Below, one piece after another: positions 8,916 to 18,008 of a stretch of DNA of 64,000 nt. Origin of the DNA: Rhodospirillales bacterium (GTDB lineage: Bacteria > Pseudomonadota > Alphaproteobacteria > Rhodospirillales > Magnetovibrionaceae); contig JANLGW010000026.1 in assembly GCA_024653965.1 (NCBI GenBank), positions 1 through 64,000 of the forward strand, written 5' to 3'. The position numbers and the translations under genes were made by a program. The notes below the pieces were generated by a model. That model did no database searches and was not told where the DNA came from. It was given only the letters and a program-made list of their open reading frames with translations. Position 1 is the first letter of the stretch, and every line of letters begins with the position of its first letter.

Positions 8916-11240
8916 ATGTCAGTTCAAGACCCGGTTTGCAAAATGACCGTACTGTTGGATGCAGGCAAGCCGACATATGAGCACGGCGGCGAGACCTATC
9001 ATTTCTGTTCGCTTAAATGCCACGACAAATTCGCCGCCAATCCCGATCAATATACTTCCGGCGCGCACGAACATCATCATGCAACCCAGCCCACTACCCA
9101 GCCCACTACCCAGCCCAGGGGCGGCAAATACACCTGCCCGATGCATCCGGAGATCATCCAAGATGGGCCGGGACAATGCCCCAAGTGCGGCATGGCGCTT
9201 GAGCCGATGGGCGTTCTTGCAACAGATGAAGGGCCGAACCCCGAATTTGTCGAGTTCAAGCGGCGGTTTTGGATTGGCGCCATCCTCACCGTTCCGCTGC
9301 TTGTGCTGACCATGGGTCCCCTTATCGGTCTCGGTTTTGTCCGCGACAGCTTGGGCGAGCGCGCGGCGCAGTGGGCTGAACTCATCCTTGCCACACCCGT
9401 TATTTTATGGGCCGGCTGGCCGTTCTTCGTGCGTGGCGTCAGGTCCGTGATAAACCGCAGCCTAAATATGTTCACGCTCATCGGCATGGGCATCGGGGCG
9501 GCATATTTGTTCAGTGTGGTCGCAGTGCTGGCGCCGGATATCTTTCCTGAAGGATTTCGCGATACGAACGGCAACGTCGGGGTTTATTTCGAAGCCGGCG
9601 CGGTGATCGTCGTATTGGTCCTACTCGGTCAGGTGATGGAACTCGGCGCGCGCGAACGCACGGGATCGGCGATCCGAGCGCTCCTCGATCTTGCCCCCAA
9701 AACCGCCCGGTTGATTAGTGCAGACGGGCAAGAGAAAGATATCCCGCTTGAACATGTCAAGGTCGGAGACCGCTTGCGCGTGCGCCCTGGCGACAAGGTA
9801 CCCGTCGATGGCGTGGTGGCGGAGGGGCGATCATCGATCGATGAATCGATGATTTCCGGAGAGCCCCTGCCCATAGAGAAAGTCAAGGGCGACAAGGTAA
9901 CCGGCGCAACGATCAATGGCACCGGCAGTCTGATCATCGAGGCACAGCGTGTCGGAGCAGACACCATGCTCAGCCAGATCGTCGAGATGGTCGCTAATGC
10001 CCAGCGCAGCCGCGCGCCGATCCAAAAGCTTGCCGATGCGGTAGCGGGAATGTTTGTCCCGGCGGTGATCGGCATCGCGATCTTCTCCTTTATCGGCTGG
10101 TCGATCTGGGGACCACCCCCAGCCTTCGCTTACGCGCTGATATCTGCCGTTTCCGTCTTGATCATCGCCTGCCCCTGTGCGTTGGGTTTGGCGACTCCCA
10201 TGTCGATTATGACGGCAACGGGGCGAGGCGCACAGGCGGGGGTATTGATCAAAAATGCCGAAGCACTCGAACGCTTTGCTGATGTCGACACACTGATTAT
10301 CGACAAAACGGGGACGCTCACCGTCGGCAAACCAAAGCTCGTCGCAGTGCTGCCGGAGGCTGGGCATAACGAAACCGAAGTGCTTCGTTTGGCGGCGAGT
10401 CTGGAGCGCGGTTCGGAACACCCGCTGGCCGAGGCGATCGTCACCGGCGCCGAAGAGCGCGGCATCGCCATTGCCAAGGCGGAAGCGTTCGAAGCCATCA
10501 CCGGCAAAGGTGTAAAGGGTGTCGTCGATGGCCAGGCGGTGGCGCTCGGCAATGCCAAACTGCTGGCCGATATGAACCTCGATGACGGTAAACATATCGA
10601 TATCGCCAATGCCCGGAGAGACGCAGGGGAAACGGTAATGTTTGTCATCGTCGGCTCCCAGATCGCGGGGCTTGTTGCGGTTGCCGATCCGGTAAAGAAA
10701 ACCACGCCCGATGCGTTGAAAGCGCTGCACGAACAAGGTCTTAACATTGTCATGGCGACCGGTGACAATGAACGAACGGCAAAAGCAGTGGCCGCGATGC
10801 TGGGGATAGATGAAATTCGCGCCGACGTTCTGCCCGCAGACAAGGCGCGCATCATCAAGGAATTTCAAGCGAAAGGCCATAAGGTCGCCATGGCTGGAGA
10901 TGGCGTCAACGACGCCCCGGCGCTTGCCCAGGCTGATGTCGGCATTGCCATGGGCACCGGGGCCGACGTCGCGATCGAAAGCGCGGGATTTACCCTGGTC
11001 AAAGGCGACCTAGGCGGTGTCGTCCGCGCCCGCCATCTATCGCGCGCAACCATGCGCAACATCAAGCAGAACCTGTTTTTCGCGCTGATCTATAACGCCT
11101 TAGGCGTTCCGATTGCGGCGGGTCTCCTCTATCCATTTTTTGGCATTTTGATTTCACCGATCTTCGCCGCCGCCGCCATGAGCCTGTCTTCCGTTTCCGT
11201 CATCGGCAATGCCCTCAGATTGCGTTCGGTCAAAATATAG
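8916..11240 (+). CDS. copA: Copper-translocating P1B-type ATPase with N-terminal YHS domain
   Basis: Inner-membrane Cu(I) efflux pump of about 774 residues. In order: YHS domain (DPVCKM...[15 protein letters not shown], about 4-45), a His/Gln-Pro linker, a heavy-metal-binding motif YTCPMHPEI...CPKCGM (about 70-96), transmembrane helices, the CPC ion site ([12 protein letters not shown]), phosphorylation motif DKTGTLT and hinge [13 protein letters not shown] and MSLSS in the last helices are the Cu(I) class (P1B-1) signatures. Classical HMA domains are absent, as in other YHS-type pumps. ATG 8916 follows AAAGGG and GGAG; the TTG at 8910 is unlikely. Expression is probably driven from the CueR-type promoter about 190 bp upstream. 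Confidence 0.93.
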   Translation: MSVQDPVCKMTVLLDAGKPTYEHGGETYHFCSLKCHDKFAANPDQYTSGAHEHHHATQPTTQPTTQPRGGKYTCPMHPEIIQDGPGQCPKCGMALEPMGVLATDEGPNPEFVEFKRRFWIGAILTVPLLVLTMGPLIGLGFVRDSLGERAAQWAELILATPVILWAGWPFFVRGVRSVINRSLNMFTLIGMGIGAAYLFSVVAVLAPDIFPEGFRDTNGNVGVYFEAGAVIVVLVLLGQVMELGARERTGSAIRALLDLAPKTARLISADGQEKDIPLEHVKVGDRLRVRPGDKVPVDGVVAEGRSSIDESMISGEPLPIEKVKGDKVTGATINGTGSLIIEAQRVGADTMLSQIVEMVANAQRSRAPIQKLADAVAGMFVPAVIGIAIFSFIGWSIWGPPPAFAYALISAVSVLIIACPCALGLATPMSIMTATGRGAQAGVLIKNAEALERFADVDTLIIDKTGTLTVGKPKLVAVLPEAGHNETEVLRLAASLERGSEHPLAEAIVTGAEERGIAIAKAEAFEAITGKGVKGVVDGQAVALGNAKLLADMNLDDGKHIDIANARRDAGETVMFVIVGSQIAGLVAVADPVKKTTPDALKALHEQGLNIVMATGDNERTAKAVAAMLGIDEIRADVLPADKARIIKEFQAKGHKVAMAGDGVNDAPALAQADVGIAMGTGADVAIESAGFTLVKGDLGGVVRARHLSRATMRNIKQNLFFALIYNALGVPIAAGLLYPFFGILISPIFAAAAMSLSSVSVIGNALRLRSVKI
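9084..9116 (+). repeat. 12-bp tandem repeat in the copA linker
   Basis: Two full copies and a 9-bp partial copy of ACCCAGCCCACT encode the [10 protein letters not shown] linker between the YHS and heavy-metal-binding motifs of the ATPase. In-frame and flexible, just after a short His-rich run (EHHHA). Confidence 0.9.
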
Positions 11241-11295
11241 TGGGAAGCTGCAACGCCAACAGGCTTTATCTTTCTCCGTTGTAAGGAAGTGCATC

Positions 11296-12405
11296 ATGAA
11301 CTCACAACCTTCATCCAATACCGTCGTCGACCCTGTCTGTGGCATGTCCCTGGATCGCGCGCACGCCGCCGCGACGGTAGAGGCCAAGGGAGAGACCGTG
11401 TTCTTTTGCTCGCTCGGATGCCGCGATCGATTTCAGGCGGACCCGGATCGCTATCCCTTCGTTCATCAAGCAGATACACCGGATGCCGATCATGCGTGTT
11501 GCGCGCACGAGCATGAGCATGAGCACGAGCATGTCGATACGGCAGCTAAGTTCGGCATACCTCTGGGGGCCGGGCTAACGGCGACTTTCGCGCTGCTGGT
11601 GATCTATTTCGGCCTGCTGACCTTGGTGTCCGGGTGGGTCTTCACCGTCCAGCAGTTCGAACAGTTTTGGCCCTTCATCACCGCACTGGCCATCGGCTTC
11701 GGCATTCAAGTGGGGCTGTTTCTATTCCTGCACCGCGCCGTTCACGCGGCGGGCCAGACCGGAAAAGTGGTGGCCGTCACCGGTACCACATCGGGCATCG
11801 CCATGGTGTCGTGCTGCACCCATTATCTGGTCAACTTTTTGCCCATTCTTGGCGCTACGGGTCTAGTTACCCTGGCCGGGCAATATCAAGTGGAACTGTT
11901 CTGGTTCGGACTGACCGCCAACGTGGCCGGTATCGCCTATATGGCCAATCGGATCATGGCTTATTCCCATGAAAAAGGTCATGGCGGACATGGCGGCAAA
12001 GCCGCAGTGATCGTGTTCTTGACCGGGTTGCTCGGTCTTGCTGTTTGGGGCGAACCCGCAGTCGCTGAAACCGCATTGCAAGCGCAAGTGAATAGCGAAG
12101 GTGGGGTCACCGTGACGGTGACGCCTCAAGATTTAGCCCCAGATCAACCCTGGCGGTTTTTGGTTGACCTCAGCACCCATTCGCTCACCCTCGACCAAGA
12201 CGTCGCCGCAAGCGCCGTACTTTTGACCGACGATAGGCAGGAGGTGCTGGCGGAGCAATGGATTGGCGACCCTCCCGGGGGACACCACCGTAAAGGAACC
12301 TTGGTTTTCAGCCCACCCTCTCCCCTCCCCCAAACCGTCACCTTGAAAATCCGGGATATCGGCGCTGCCGAGCGCGTGTTCATTTGGCAGCGCTCAGGAT
12401 CGTAA
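11296..12405 (+). CDS. YHS-domain polytopic membrane protein of the copper cassette
   Basis: A 369-residue protein. ATG 11296 is chosen because AAGGAAG lies 6 nt upstream; the longer frame runs back into copA. Residues about 10-50 form a YHS domain (DPVCGMSLDRAHA...FFCSLGCRDRF) very like that of the ATPase, followed by a CCAHEHEHEHEHVD metal-binding-like stretch, about five or six membrane helices (about 85-270) including a CC-containing one (VSCCTHYLVNFLP), and an extracytoplasmic beta-rich tail. Likely cotranscribed with copA (55-nt gap). A role in copper handling is inferred from domain and neighbour; the transport direction is unknown. Confidence 0.8.
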   Translation: MNSQPSSNTVVDPVCGMSLDRAHAAATVEAKGETVFFCSLGCRDRFQADPDRYPFVHQADTPDADHACCAHEHEHEHEHVDTAAKFGIPLGAGLTATFALLVIYFGLLTLVSGWVFTVQQFEQFWPFITALAIGFGIQVGLFLFLHRAVHAAGQTGKVVAVTGTTSGIAMVSCCTHYLVNFLPILGATGLVTLAGQYQVELFWFGLTANVAGIAYMANRIMAYSHEKGHGGHGGKAAVIVFLTGLLGLAVWGEPAVAETALQAQVNSEGGVTVTVTPQDLAPDQPWRFLVDLSTHSLTLDQDVAASAVLLTDDRQEVLAEQWIGDPPGGHHRKGTLVFSPPSPLPQTVTLKIRDIGAAERVFIWQRSGS

Positions 12406-12432
12406 GCGGACTAAGACTAGAACTCAAAAGCG

Positions 12433-12452
12433 TTAGGGCTTATAAACCCTAA
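12433..12452. promoter_or_regulatory. 20-bp palindromic operator candidate upstream of nadB
   Basis: TTAGGGCTTATAAACCCTAA is palindromic except for one mismatched pair, and its core TTATAA could double as a -10 element. It lies 24 bp before the nadB start and after the end of the copper cassette. It is a likely repressor site for independent control of nadB. The regulator is not identifiable here. Confidence 0.55.
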
Positions 12453-12476
12453 TCCGTCTTTCATTGGGGAACCCGC

Positions 12477-14108
12477 GTGCCTGCAAACCATCCTGAATTT
12501 GACGTGCTGATCGTCGGCAGCGGCGCTGCGGGCCTGAATCTGGCTCTGGAGCTGGCCGAATTCGCGCGGGTGGCGGTCATCACCAAAAGCGAATTGAAAG
12601 AATCCAATACCTATTACGCCCAGGGCGGCATCGCCGCGGTGCTGGACGAACACGACAGCGTCGAATCCCACATCCAAGACACCCTGATCGCGGGCGCAGG
12701 CCTATGCGATGAAGATACGGTGCGTTTTGTCGTCGAACACGGGCGCGAAGCCATCGAAAAACTGGTGGCTTATGGCGTCCAATTCACCCAGCAAACCACC
12801 TCCGAAGGCGCTCCGGAATATCACCTCACCCGCGAAGGCGGGCATAGCCACCGCCGCGTGGTCCATGCCGCCGACGCCACCGGACAGGCCATCGAGACCA
12901 CGCTGGAACAGCGTGTGCGCGAACATGCCTCCATCACCCTGTTCGAACACCACAACGCCGTCGATCTGTGGTGCGATCGCGATACAGGCGGAAAGTCCAG
13001 CCGCATCACCGGACTCTATGCGCTCGACATCAAAGCCGACCGGGTCAAAGCCTTCACCGCGCCGTTCGTGGTGTTGGCCACCGGCGGGGTGAGCAAAGTG
13101 TACCGCTACACCTCGAACCCCGACATCTGCACCGGCGACGGCATCGCCATGGCGTGGCGCGCGGGCTGTCGCGTCGCCAACATGGAATTCACCCAGTTTC
13201 ACCCCACCTGCCTGTATCACTCCAAAGCCAAATCGTTTCTGATTTCCGAAGCGGTGCGCGGCGAAGGCGGCCTGCTGCTCGGCCCCGACGGCAAGCGTTT
13301 CATGGATCGTTTCGATCCGCGCGGCGAACTTGCCCCGCGCGACGTGGTGGCGCGCGCCATCGACTTCGAAATGAAGCGCTTGGGCGCCGAGTGCATGTAT
13401 TTGGATATTTCGCACAAGGGGCAGGCGTTCATCGAAGAACACTTCCCGATGATTTATGAAAACACCAAAAAATTCGGCTTCGACATGACCAAAGAACCGC
13501 TGCCCGTGGTACCTGCCGCGCATTACACCTGCGGCGGCGTAATGGTCGACCGCCAGGGCCGCAGCGATGTCGATGGGCTGTACGCCATCGGCGAAGTGAC
13601 CTACACCGGATTGCACGGCGCGAACCGCATGGCCAGCAACTCATTGCTAGAGTGCTTGGTTTATTCCACTTCCGCCGCCGCCGACATCCGCGAACGACTG
13701 GCCCACGGCGTGGACCGCCCCGCCCCGCCGCCGCAGTGGGACGAAAGCCGGGTGACGGATTCCGACGAAGACGTGGTCATCGTGCACAACTGGGGCGAAC
13801 TGCGCCGTTTCATGTGGGACTATGTAGGCATCGTGCGCACCGACAAACGCCTAGCGCGCGCACAAAGCCGCATCGACTTGCTGCAATCCGAAATCAACGA
13901 ATACTACGGCAATTTCCGCGTTTCCTCCGATCTGTTGGAACTGCGCAACTTGGCGGTCTGCGCGGAGCTGATCATTCGTTCCGCATCGGCGCGCAAGGAA
14001 AGCCGCGGCCTACATTACACCTTGAATTACCCCAACACCGACGACGCCCGCCAACTGCACCCCACCCGGCTGACGCCCAAGCGCTGCCCGATCAACGAGA
14101 CGCCGTGA
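12477..14108 (+). CDS. nadB: L-aspartate oxidase
   Basis: FAD enzyme that oxidises L-aspartate to iminoaspartate, the first step of de novo NAD synthesis, feeding NadA. The 543-residue protein has the dinucleotide fold [17 protein letters not shown], the family motif [31 protein letters not shown] and the C-terminal flavoprotein helical domain. GTG 12477 is the only sensible start (TGGGG 12 nt upstream). It is detached from nadA-nadC by the copper cassette and overlaps the next gene (TGATG). Confidence 0.95.
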   Translation: MPANHPEFDVLIVGSGAAGLNLALELAEFARVAVITKSELKESNTYYAQGGIAAVLDEHDSVESHIQDTLIAGAGLCDEDTVRFVVEHGREAIEKLVAYGVQFTQQTTSEGAPEYHLTREGGHSHRRVVHAADATGQAIETTLEQRVREHASITLFEHHNAVDLWCDRDTGGKSSRITGLYALDIKADRVKAFTAPFVVLATGGVSKVYRYTSNPDICTGDGIAMAWRAGCRVANMEFTQFHPTCLYHSKAKSFLISEAVRGEGGLLLGPDGKRFMDRFDPRGELAPRDVVARAIDFEMKRLGAECMYLDISHKGQAFIEEHFPMIYENTKKFGFDMTKEPLPVVPAAHYTCGGVMVDRQGRSDVDGLYAIGEVTYTGLHGANRMASNSLLECLVYSTSAAADIRERLAHGVDRPAPPPQWDESRVTDSDEDVVIVHNWGELRRFMWDYVGIVRTDKRLARAQSRIDLLQSEINEYYGNFRVSSDLLELRNLAVCAELIIRSASARKESRGLHYTLNYPNTDDARQLHPTRLTPKRCPINETP

Positions 14109-14761
14109 TGGACGCCCCCCTGCACGGCAAGACCGCCTTGGTGACCGGCGCTTCGGGCGGTGTCGGCTTGCTGGCCGCGCGCGCCCTGGCGCAGACCGGC
14201 GCGGACCTTTACCTAACCGGCCTCAACCCCGCCAGCTTGAACGGCGTGGCCGAAGAAATCCGCAAGGATTTTGCCGCCGCCATCGACGTACACACGGGAA
14301 ACCCCGCCAACGACACCGACGCCGAGGCCATCGCCATGGCATGCGGCGATGCGGCAATTTTCTTCAACTGCAGCGGCAATCTCCCCTCAGGCACGATCGA
14401 CGACATCGGCGACGGCCAATGGCGCAAAAGCTGGGAGGCGGCGGTGTTCGCACCCCTCAACTTGTGCCGGGAAATGCTGGGCCATATGAGCGACGCAGGG
14501 CAAGGCCTAGTGGTGCTGGTCATCGACAGCCCCGCCGCTCCGGATGCCGGCGACATCTGCGCCACCGTTGCGGGCGGCGCATTGAAAGCCTTAGTCAAGG
14601 CGCTGGGAAAATCGACGCCTCAGGGCGTGAAGATGCTGGGCCTGATGACCAACCGAACAATAGACGCCGCATCCTTTTCCATGGCGGTGTCGCGGCTGGC
14701 CTGTGAACCTGAACGCTTCGCCACCGGATCGCTCATCACCGTAAAAGACGTAAACGCTTGA
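14108..14761 (+). CDS. Short-chain dehydrogenase/reductase family protein
   Basis: A 217-residue protein that starts at ATG 14108, overlapping the nadB stop. N-terminal TALVTGASGGVGLLAARAL is the NAD(P)-binding Rossmann motif of SDRs. The usual YxxxK catalytic motif is not apparent: the corresponding region reads TVAGGALKALVKALGK. It may therefore be a non-catalytic or divergent SDR. Coupling to nadB suggests, without proving, a role near NAD metabolism. Confidence 0.75.
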   Translation: MDAPLHGKTALVTGASGGVGLLAARALAQTGADLYLTGLNPASLNGVAEEIRKDFAAAIDVHTGNPANDTDAEAIAMACGDAAIFFNCSGNLPSGTIDDIGDGQWRKSWEAAVFAPLNLCREMLGHMSDAGQGLVVLVIDSPAAPDAGDICATVAGGALKALVKALGKSTPQGVKMLGLMTNRTIDAASFSMAVSRLACEPERFATGSLITVKDVNA

Positions 14762-14768
14762 AACAACG

Positions 14769-15446
14769 ATGACCCATTTCCCCGAACCCGCTCAATTTCC
14801 GCAAGGCGCTCGTTTCACCGATGGCGTATGGACACAAACGCTCAGCCCGCTGGCCGATAGCCAAGGTCGCGCGGCGCTGTTTTTGGATCGTGACGGCGTG
14901 CTGGTCGAAGAAGCGCACTATCTGCACAAAGTCGATGACGTGCAATTGACGCCGAACGCCGCCAGCATCGTAAAAACGGCCAACGAACAGGACGTGCCGG
15001 TCATTTTGGTTACCAATCAAGCGGGCATCGGTTACGGCTATTTCGGCTGGGATGCTTTCATCGCCGTGCAATCGCGCATCTTGAACGACCTCAAGTCCGG
15101 CGGCGCGCGGGTGGATGGCGTATTCGCCTGCCCGTTTCACGCCAAGGCTCAAGGCGTTTACGCCCACGACAACCACCCGGCGCGCAAACCCAATCCGGGC
15201 ATGTTGTGGCTGGCACGCGATCTGATGGGCATCGATCTCAAGCGTTCGTGGATCGTCGGCGATCGCGCCCTGGATTTACTGGCGGGTAAAAACGCAGGCT
15301 GCCAAGGCGGCGTGCACGTGTGGACCGGCTACGGCGCCAAAGACGGCGAACGCGCCACAGCATTGGCCGTGGCGGACAAAGCCTTTATCGTCAAACCCGC
15401 CGCCAACCTATTTGAAGCCCGCGCGCTGATCCCCCTGCTGAGCTAA
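14769..15446 (+). CDS. HAD-IIIA family phosphatase (GmhB / histidinol-phosphatase type)
   Basis: A 225-residue HAD hydrolase. LFLDRDGVLVEE supplies the two catalytic aspartates of motif I, ILVTNQAGIGYGYF is the motif II region of the GmhB/HisB-N subgroup, and RKPNPGMLWLARDL plus SWIVGDRALDLLAG are motifs III and IV. CPFHAKAQGVYAHDNHP is in the place of the GmhB zinc loop but has a different Cys/His pattern. Substrate could be heptose bisphosphate or another phosphorylated sugar. It starts 7 nt after the SDR gene. Confidence 0.75.
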   Translation: MTHFPEPAQFPQGARFTDGVWTQTLSPLADSQGRAALFLDRDGVLVEEAHYLHKVDDVQLTPNAASIVKTANEQDVPVILVTNQAGIGYGYFGWDAFIAVQSRILNDLKSGGARVDGVFACPFHAKAQGVYAHDNHPARKPNPGMLWLARDLMGIDLKRSWIVGDRALDLLAGKNAGCQGGVHVWTGYGAKDGERATALAVADKAFIVKPAANLFEARALIPLLS

Positions 15447-15465
15447 GCCACAACCCTTGTATGCC

Positions 15466-17154
15466 CTACTCCGCGCGGACCACCAGATTACGTCCGAGAT
15501 GTTTGGCGGTATAGAGCGCCTTATCGGATGCATCCGATAGTGCGTTGATGGAATCGTAATCGGGAAACTGAGCCAGACCGCAGCTGATGGTTACCGAAAA
15601 ACTGGCTTCTTCGGTGTGAAACACAATTTCGGAAAAACCGACGCGGATTTGGTCGAACAGCGCCATGGCTTCATCGATGCCCGTATCGGGCAAAATGGCG
15701 GCGAACTCCTCGCCGCCCATACGGCCAATGATGTCCACTCCGCGCAGGCGTTGGCGCAACAGCCGCGCAAGCGTCTTGATAACCCGATCGCCCACCGCAT
15801 GGCCGTAGGTGTCGTTGACATTCTTGAAGTGATCGATATCCAACGACGCCAGGGTCATCTTGTGATTACTGCGCTGGGCACGGGCAATTTCCGTTTCCAT
15901 CAGCTGCTTGGTGGTGGTGTGATTGAAAAGCCCGGTCATGGAATCTCGCGCCATGTATGAACGCAGTTCGCGAAATCGACCCAACCGGATTCGCACCGAT
16001 GAAATCAGATGCGACGGACGAATGGGTTTGGTCAGAAAATCATCGCCACCCAACTCCATTGCAGAAAGTTGTTTGTCCTTATCCGTTTCACCCGACAAAA
16101 ATACGATGGGAATGCCTGCATATTCCTGACGCTGGCGAATGACGGATGCGATTTCCGAACCGCTGCATTTGGGCATATACAGATCGAGCAAAATCAATTC
16201 CGGCGAAAAATCGTCCAAGGCATCAAGCACATCAAAGGGATTGGTCAAAGCCAAGGTCTGCATGCCCGCGCCCTGCAAGACCAATTCGGTATGGCGCACC
16301 AAACTTTCATCATCATCGATGATCAATACGCGAAAGGGCTCGCGCAAAGTAAACTCCGTGACGTCATCCAGTGCGTGCACCAAATCCGCCATATCCATGG
16401 GCTTAACCAAGTAGGCATTGGCGCCGATGCGCGCCGCGCCTAAACGCTCATCCATCCCGTCTTGAGACGTGTACACAACCAACGGCGCGCCGATGCCACC
16501 CTTTTTGCGAAGTTCGCCCAGCACTTTAATCGCAGCGGTCTTGTTACCGCAAAATTTAAGACCGCTCACCAATACGTCGATCGGCCCTTTGGCCAGTTCT
16601 TCTTCCAATTTTTCGGGGTGATTGATCACCCGCACATCGAAACCGAAACGCTCCATTTCACGTTTGATCTGCTCGCCTTCTGCGGCATCCGCATCCAATA
16701 CGAGCAAGGCCTTTTGCCGTACGTCAGCCTTCAAGTTACGCCCAGATGCCGACGCAATCTCTTGTGTTTCTTCAACCACGCTGCCAATGGGAGTATTGGC
16801 AGCTTCACGCAGACGCCCGCACAATTCGTACAGTCGGTCGAAAAAAGCGGAGCCATAATCAGACGTACCATGCAAAACGTCTTTACATGCCGCCTCCATA
16901 TCCTTCGCAATATCCGATATGGCAGGAAAGCCAAACGTCGCGCCCGACCCCGCCAGCTTATGCGTTGCGTTTCGCACCTGCTCCAAAGCGGCTATACGCG
17001 CGGCATCATCGCCACGAGCTTGGGACATCGCCGTAAGGTATGCAGAAATATTATCGATGCGCTCGGCCAGCTTTTCAGCATAATCCACACGCAACACCTG
17101 AAGTTTCCGCTCCATGGTGGAAGAGTCATGCGCCATGGCAAGCATTCCCAACAT
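15466..17154 (-). CDS. Hpt-REC-REC-GGDEF diguanylate cyclase
   Basis: A 562-residue signalling protein. An Hpt-like module comes first (HKLAGSGATFGF, His about 65). Receiver 1 (about 145-270) has serine where the phospho-aspartate should be (VLVSGLKF). Receiver 2 (about 275-395) is complete (LIIDDDES, LILLDLYMPKCSG). The C-terminal GGDEF domain has an active GGEEF and an RGVD inhibitory I-site five residues before it. Such proteins make cyclic di-GMP in response to phosphorelay input. Several N-terminal ATGs exist (17154, 17145, 17136). It is convergent with the HAD gene. Confidence 0.9.
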   Translation of the reverse strand: MLGMLAMAHDSSTMERKLQVLRVDYAEKLAERIDNISAYLTAMSQARGDDAARIAALEQVRNATHKLAGSGATFGFPAISDIAKDMEAACKDVLHGTSDYGSAFFDRLYELCGRLREAANTPIGSVVEETQEIASASGRNLKADVRQKALLVLDADAAEGEQIKREMERFGFDVRVINHPEKLEEELAKGPIDVLVSGLKFCGNKTAAIKVLGELRKKGGIGAPLVVYTSQDGMDERLGAARIGANAYLVKPMDMADLVHALDDVTEFTLREPFRVLIIDDDESLVRHTELVLQGAGMQTLALTNPFDVLDALDDFSPELILLDLYMPKCSGSEIASVIRQRQEYAGIPIVFLSGETDKDKQLSAMELGGDDFLTKPIRPSHLISSVRIRLGRFRELRSYMARDSMTGLFNHTTTKQLMETEIARAQRSNHKMTLASLDIDHFKNVNDTYGHAVGDRVIKTLARLLRQRLRGVDIIGRMGGEEFAAILPDTGIDEAMALFDQIRVGFSEIVFHTEEASFSVTISCGLAQFPDYDSINALSDASDKALYTAKHLGRNLVVRAE

Positions 17155-17224
17155 TCTCGACCCGCGCAGTCATAAATGACCCTGCAAAAACCCCGCGTCG
17201 GCAGCCCGCTACATTAGCAGTCCA

Positions 17225-17239
17225 TCACATTAATTGTGA
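17225..17239. promoter_or_regulatory. Palindromic operator candidate upstream of the GGDEF gene
   Basis: TCACATTAATTGTGA is a palindrome (TCACA-N5-TGTGA) 71 bp upstream of the diguanylate cyclase start and downstream of the MarR-type gene. The half-sites point outward relative to a Crp box, so it is probably for a different regulator. Confidence 0.35.
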
Positions 17240-17322
17240 GCCGCTCCGCTCAACAAAACAATAGACACGATGATTATTTTGCAAGGAATAACATCGCCCT
17301 ACCGCGCGCTTATTTTCAGGGA

Positions 17323-17790
17323 TCAGCCGCCGTAACGGATATGCCCGGCCCACATCTGCTCGATCCGGCGCAACGTTTCAGTTGCGGTCTCTAAATCAGG
17401 CGCACGAATGCCGCTGGATTCGATATTAACCGCGTTGGCGTCTTCAATCTCATGCACCCGCTTGACGACATCCATGGCCTTAGGCGTCAACCGTACAATC
17501 ACGGAACGGCGGTCATGCTGGGAGCGCTCTTGCTTCAAATAGCCCATGTCGGTCAGCTTTTTAATGTTGTACGACACGTTGGAGCCTTGATAATAACCAC
17601 GCTCCACCAAATCACGAATGGCGATTTCCTCGGCCCCAATATTGCTCAGCAGCAAAGCCTGGACGGCATTCAACTCTTTGATGCCCATACGCCCCAGTTC
17701 CATGCGCAAAACATCCAAAAAACGCCGGTGCAGGCGTTCGATCAGCCGAGTTAGTTCAAGATATTCCCTCTTCACGCGGGCGGTCCCCAT
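17323..17790 (-). CDS. MarR-family transcriptional regulator, LdtR-like
   Basis: A 155-residue winged-helix regulator. LNAVQALLLSNIG, RDLVERGYYQGSNVSYNIKKL and MGYLKQERSQHDRRSVIVRLT are close in pattern to LdtR of alphaproteobacteria, which controls an L,D-transpeptidase and stress tolerance. The GYYQGSNVSYN segment is the recognition region. A perfect TGCATTAATGCA palindrome lies 20 bp upstream of its start codon, suggesting autoregulation. No L,D-transpeptidase gene is adjacent. Confidence 0.88.
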   Translation of the reverse strand: MGTARVKREYLELTRLIERLHRRFLDVLRMELGRMGIKELNAVQALLLSNIGAEEIAIRDLVERGYYQGSNVSYNIKKLTDMGYLKQERSQHDRRSVIVRLTPKAMDVVKRVHEIEDANAVNIESSGIRAPDLETATETLRRIEQMWAGHIRYGG

Positions 17791-17809
17791 TTACCAATAA
17801 ATCCAATTT

Positions 17810-17821
17810 TGCATTAATGCA
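17810..17821. promoter_or_regulatory. Palindromic operator of the LdtR-like regulator
   Basis: TGCATTAATGCA is a perfect 12-bp palindrome centred 25 bp upstream of the MarR-type start codon (17790, minus strand). MarR proteins usually bind such sites over their own promoters. The assignment is inferred from position. Confidence 0.5.
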
Positions 17822-17844
17822 TGGGACCGGCCCCTTAGACTGTG

Positions 17845-17872
17845 ATCTTCATCATTTGCAACCGTCAAAAAT
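17845..17872 (+). repeat. Direct repeat, left copy, flanking the FecR gene
   Basis: This 28-bp segment matches 18961-18988 at 25 of 28 positions, with core CAACCGTCAAAAAT identical. The pair brackets the FecR gene with about 1.1 kb between copies, in the same orientation. Confidence 0.8.
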
Positions 17873-18008
17873 AATGACTTCGGCGGACTGTTTCACCGTA
17901 GCGCTCACCGAATGGATGCAAAAAAGGCACGGGGCGCACGCCACATTCCGCGGCTGCGTCAACCCGCCCGACCGCGAGAGCCCGAAACGAACCCGCGCGG
18001 GATGGGTG

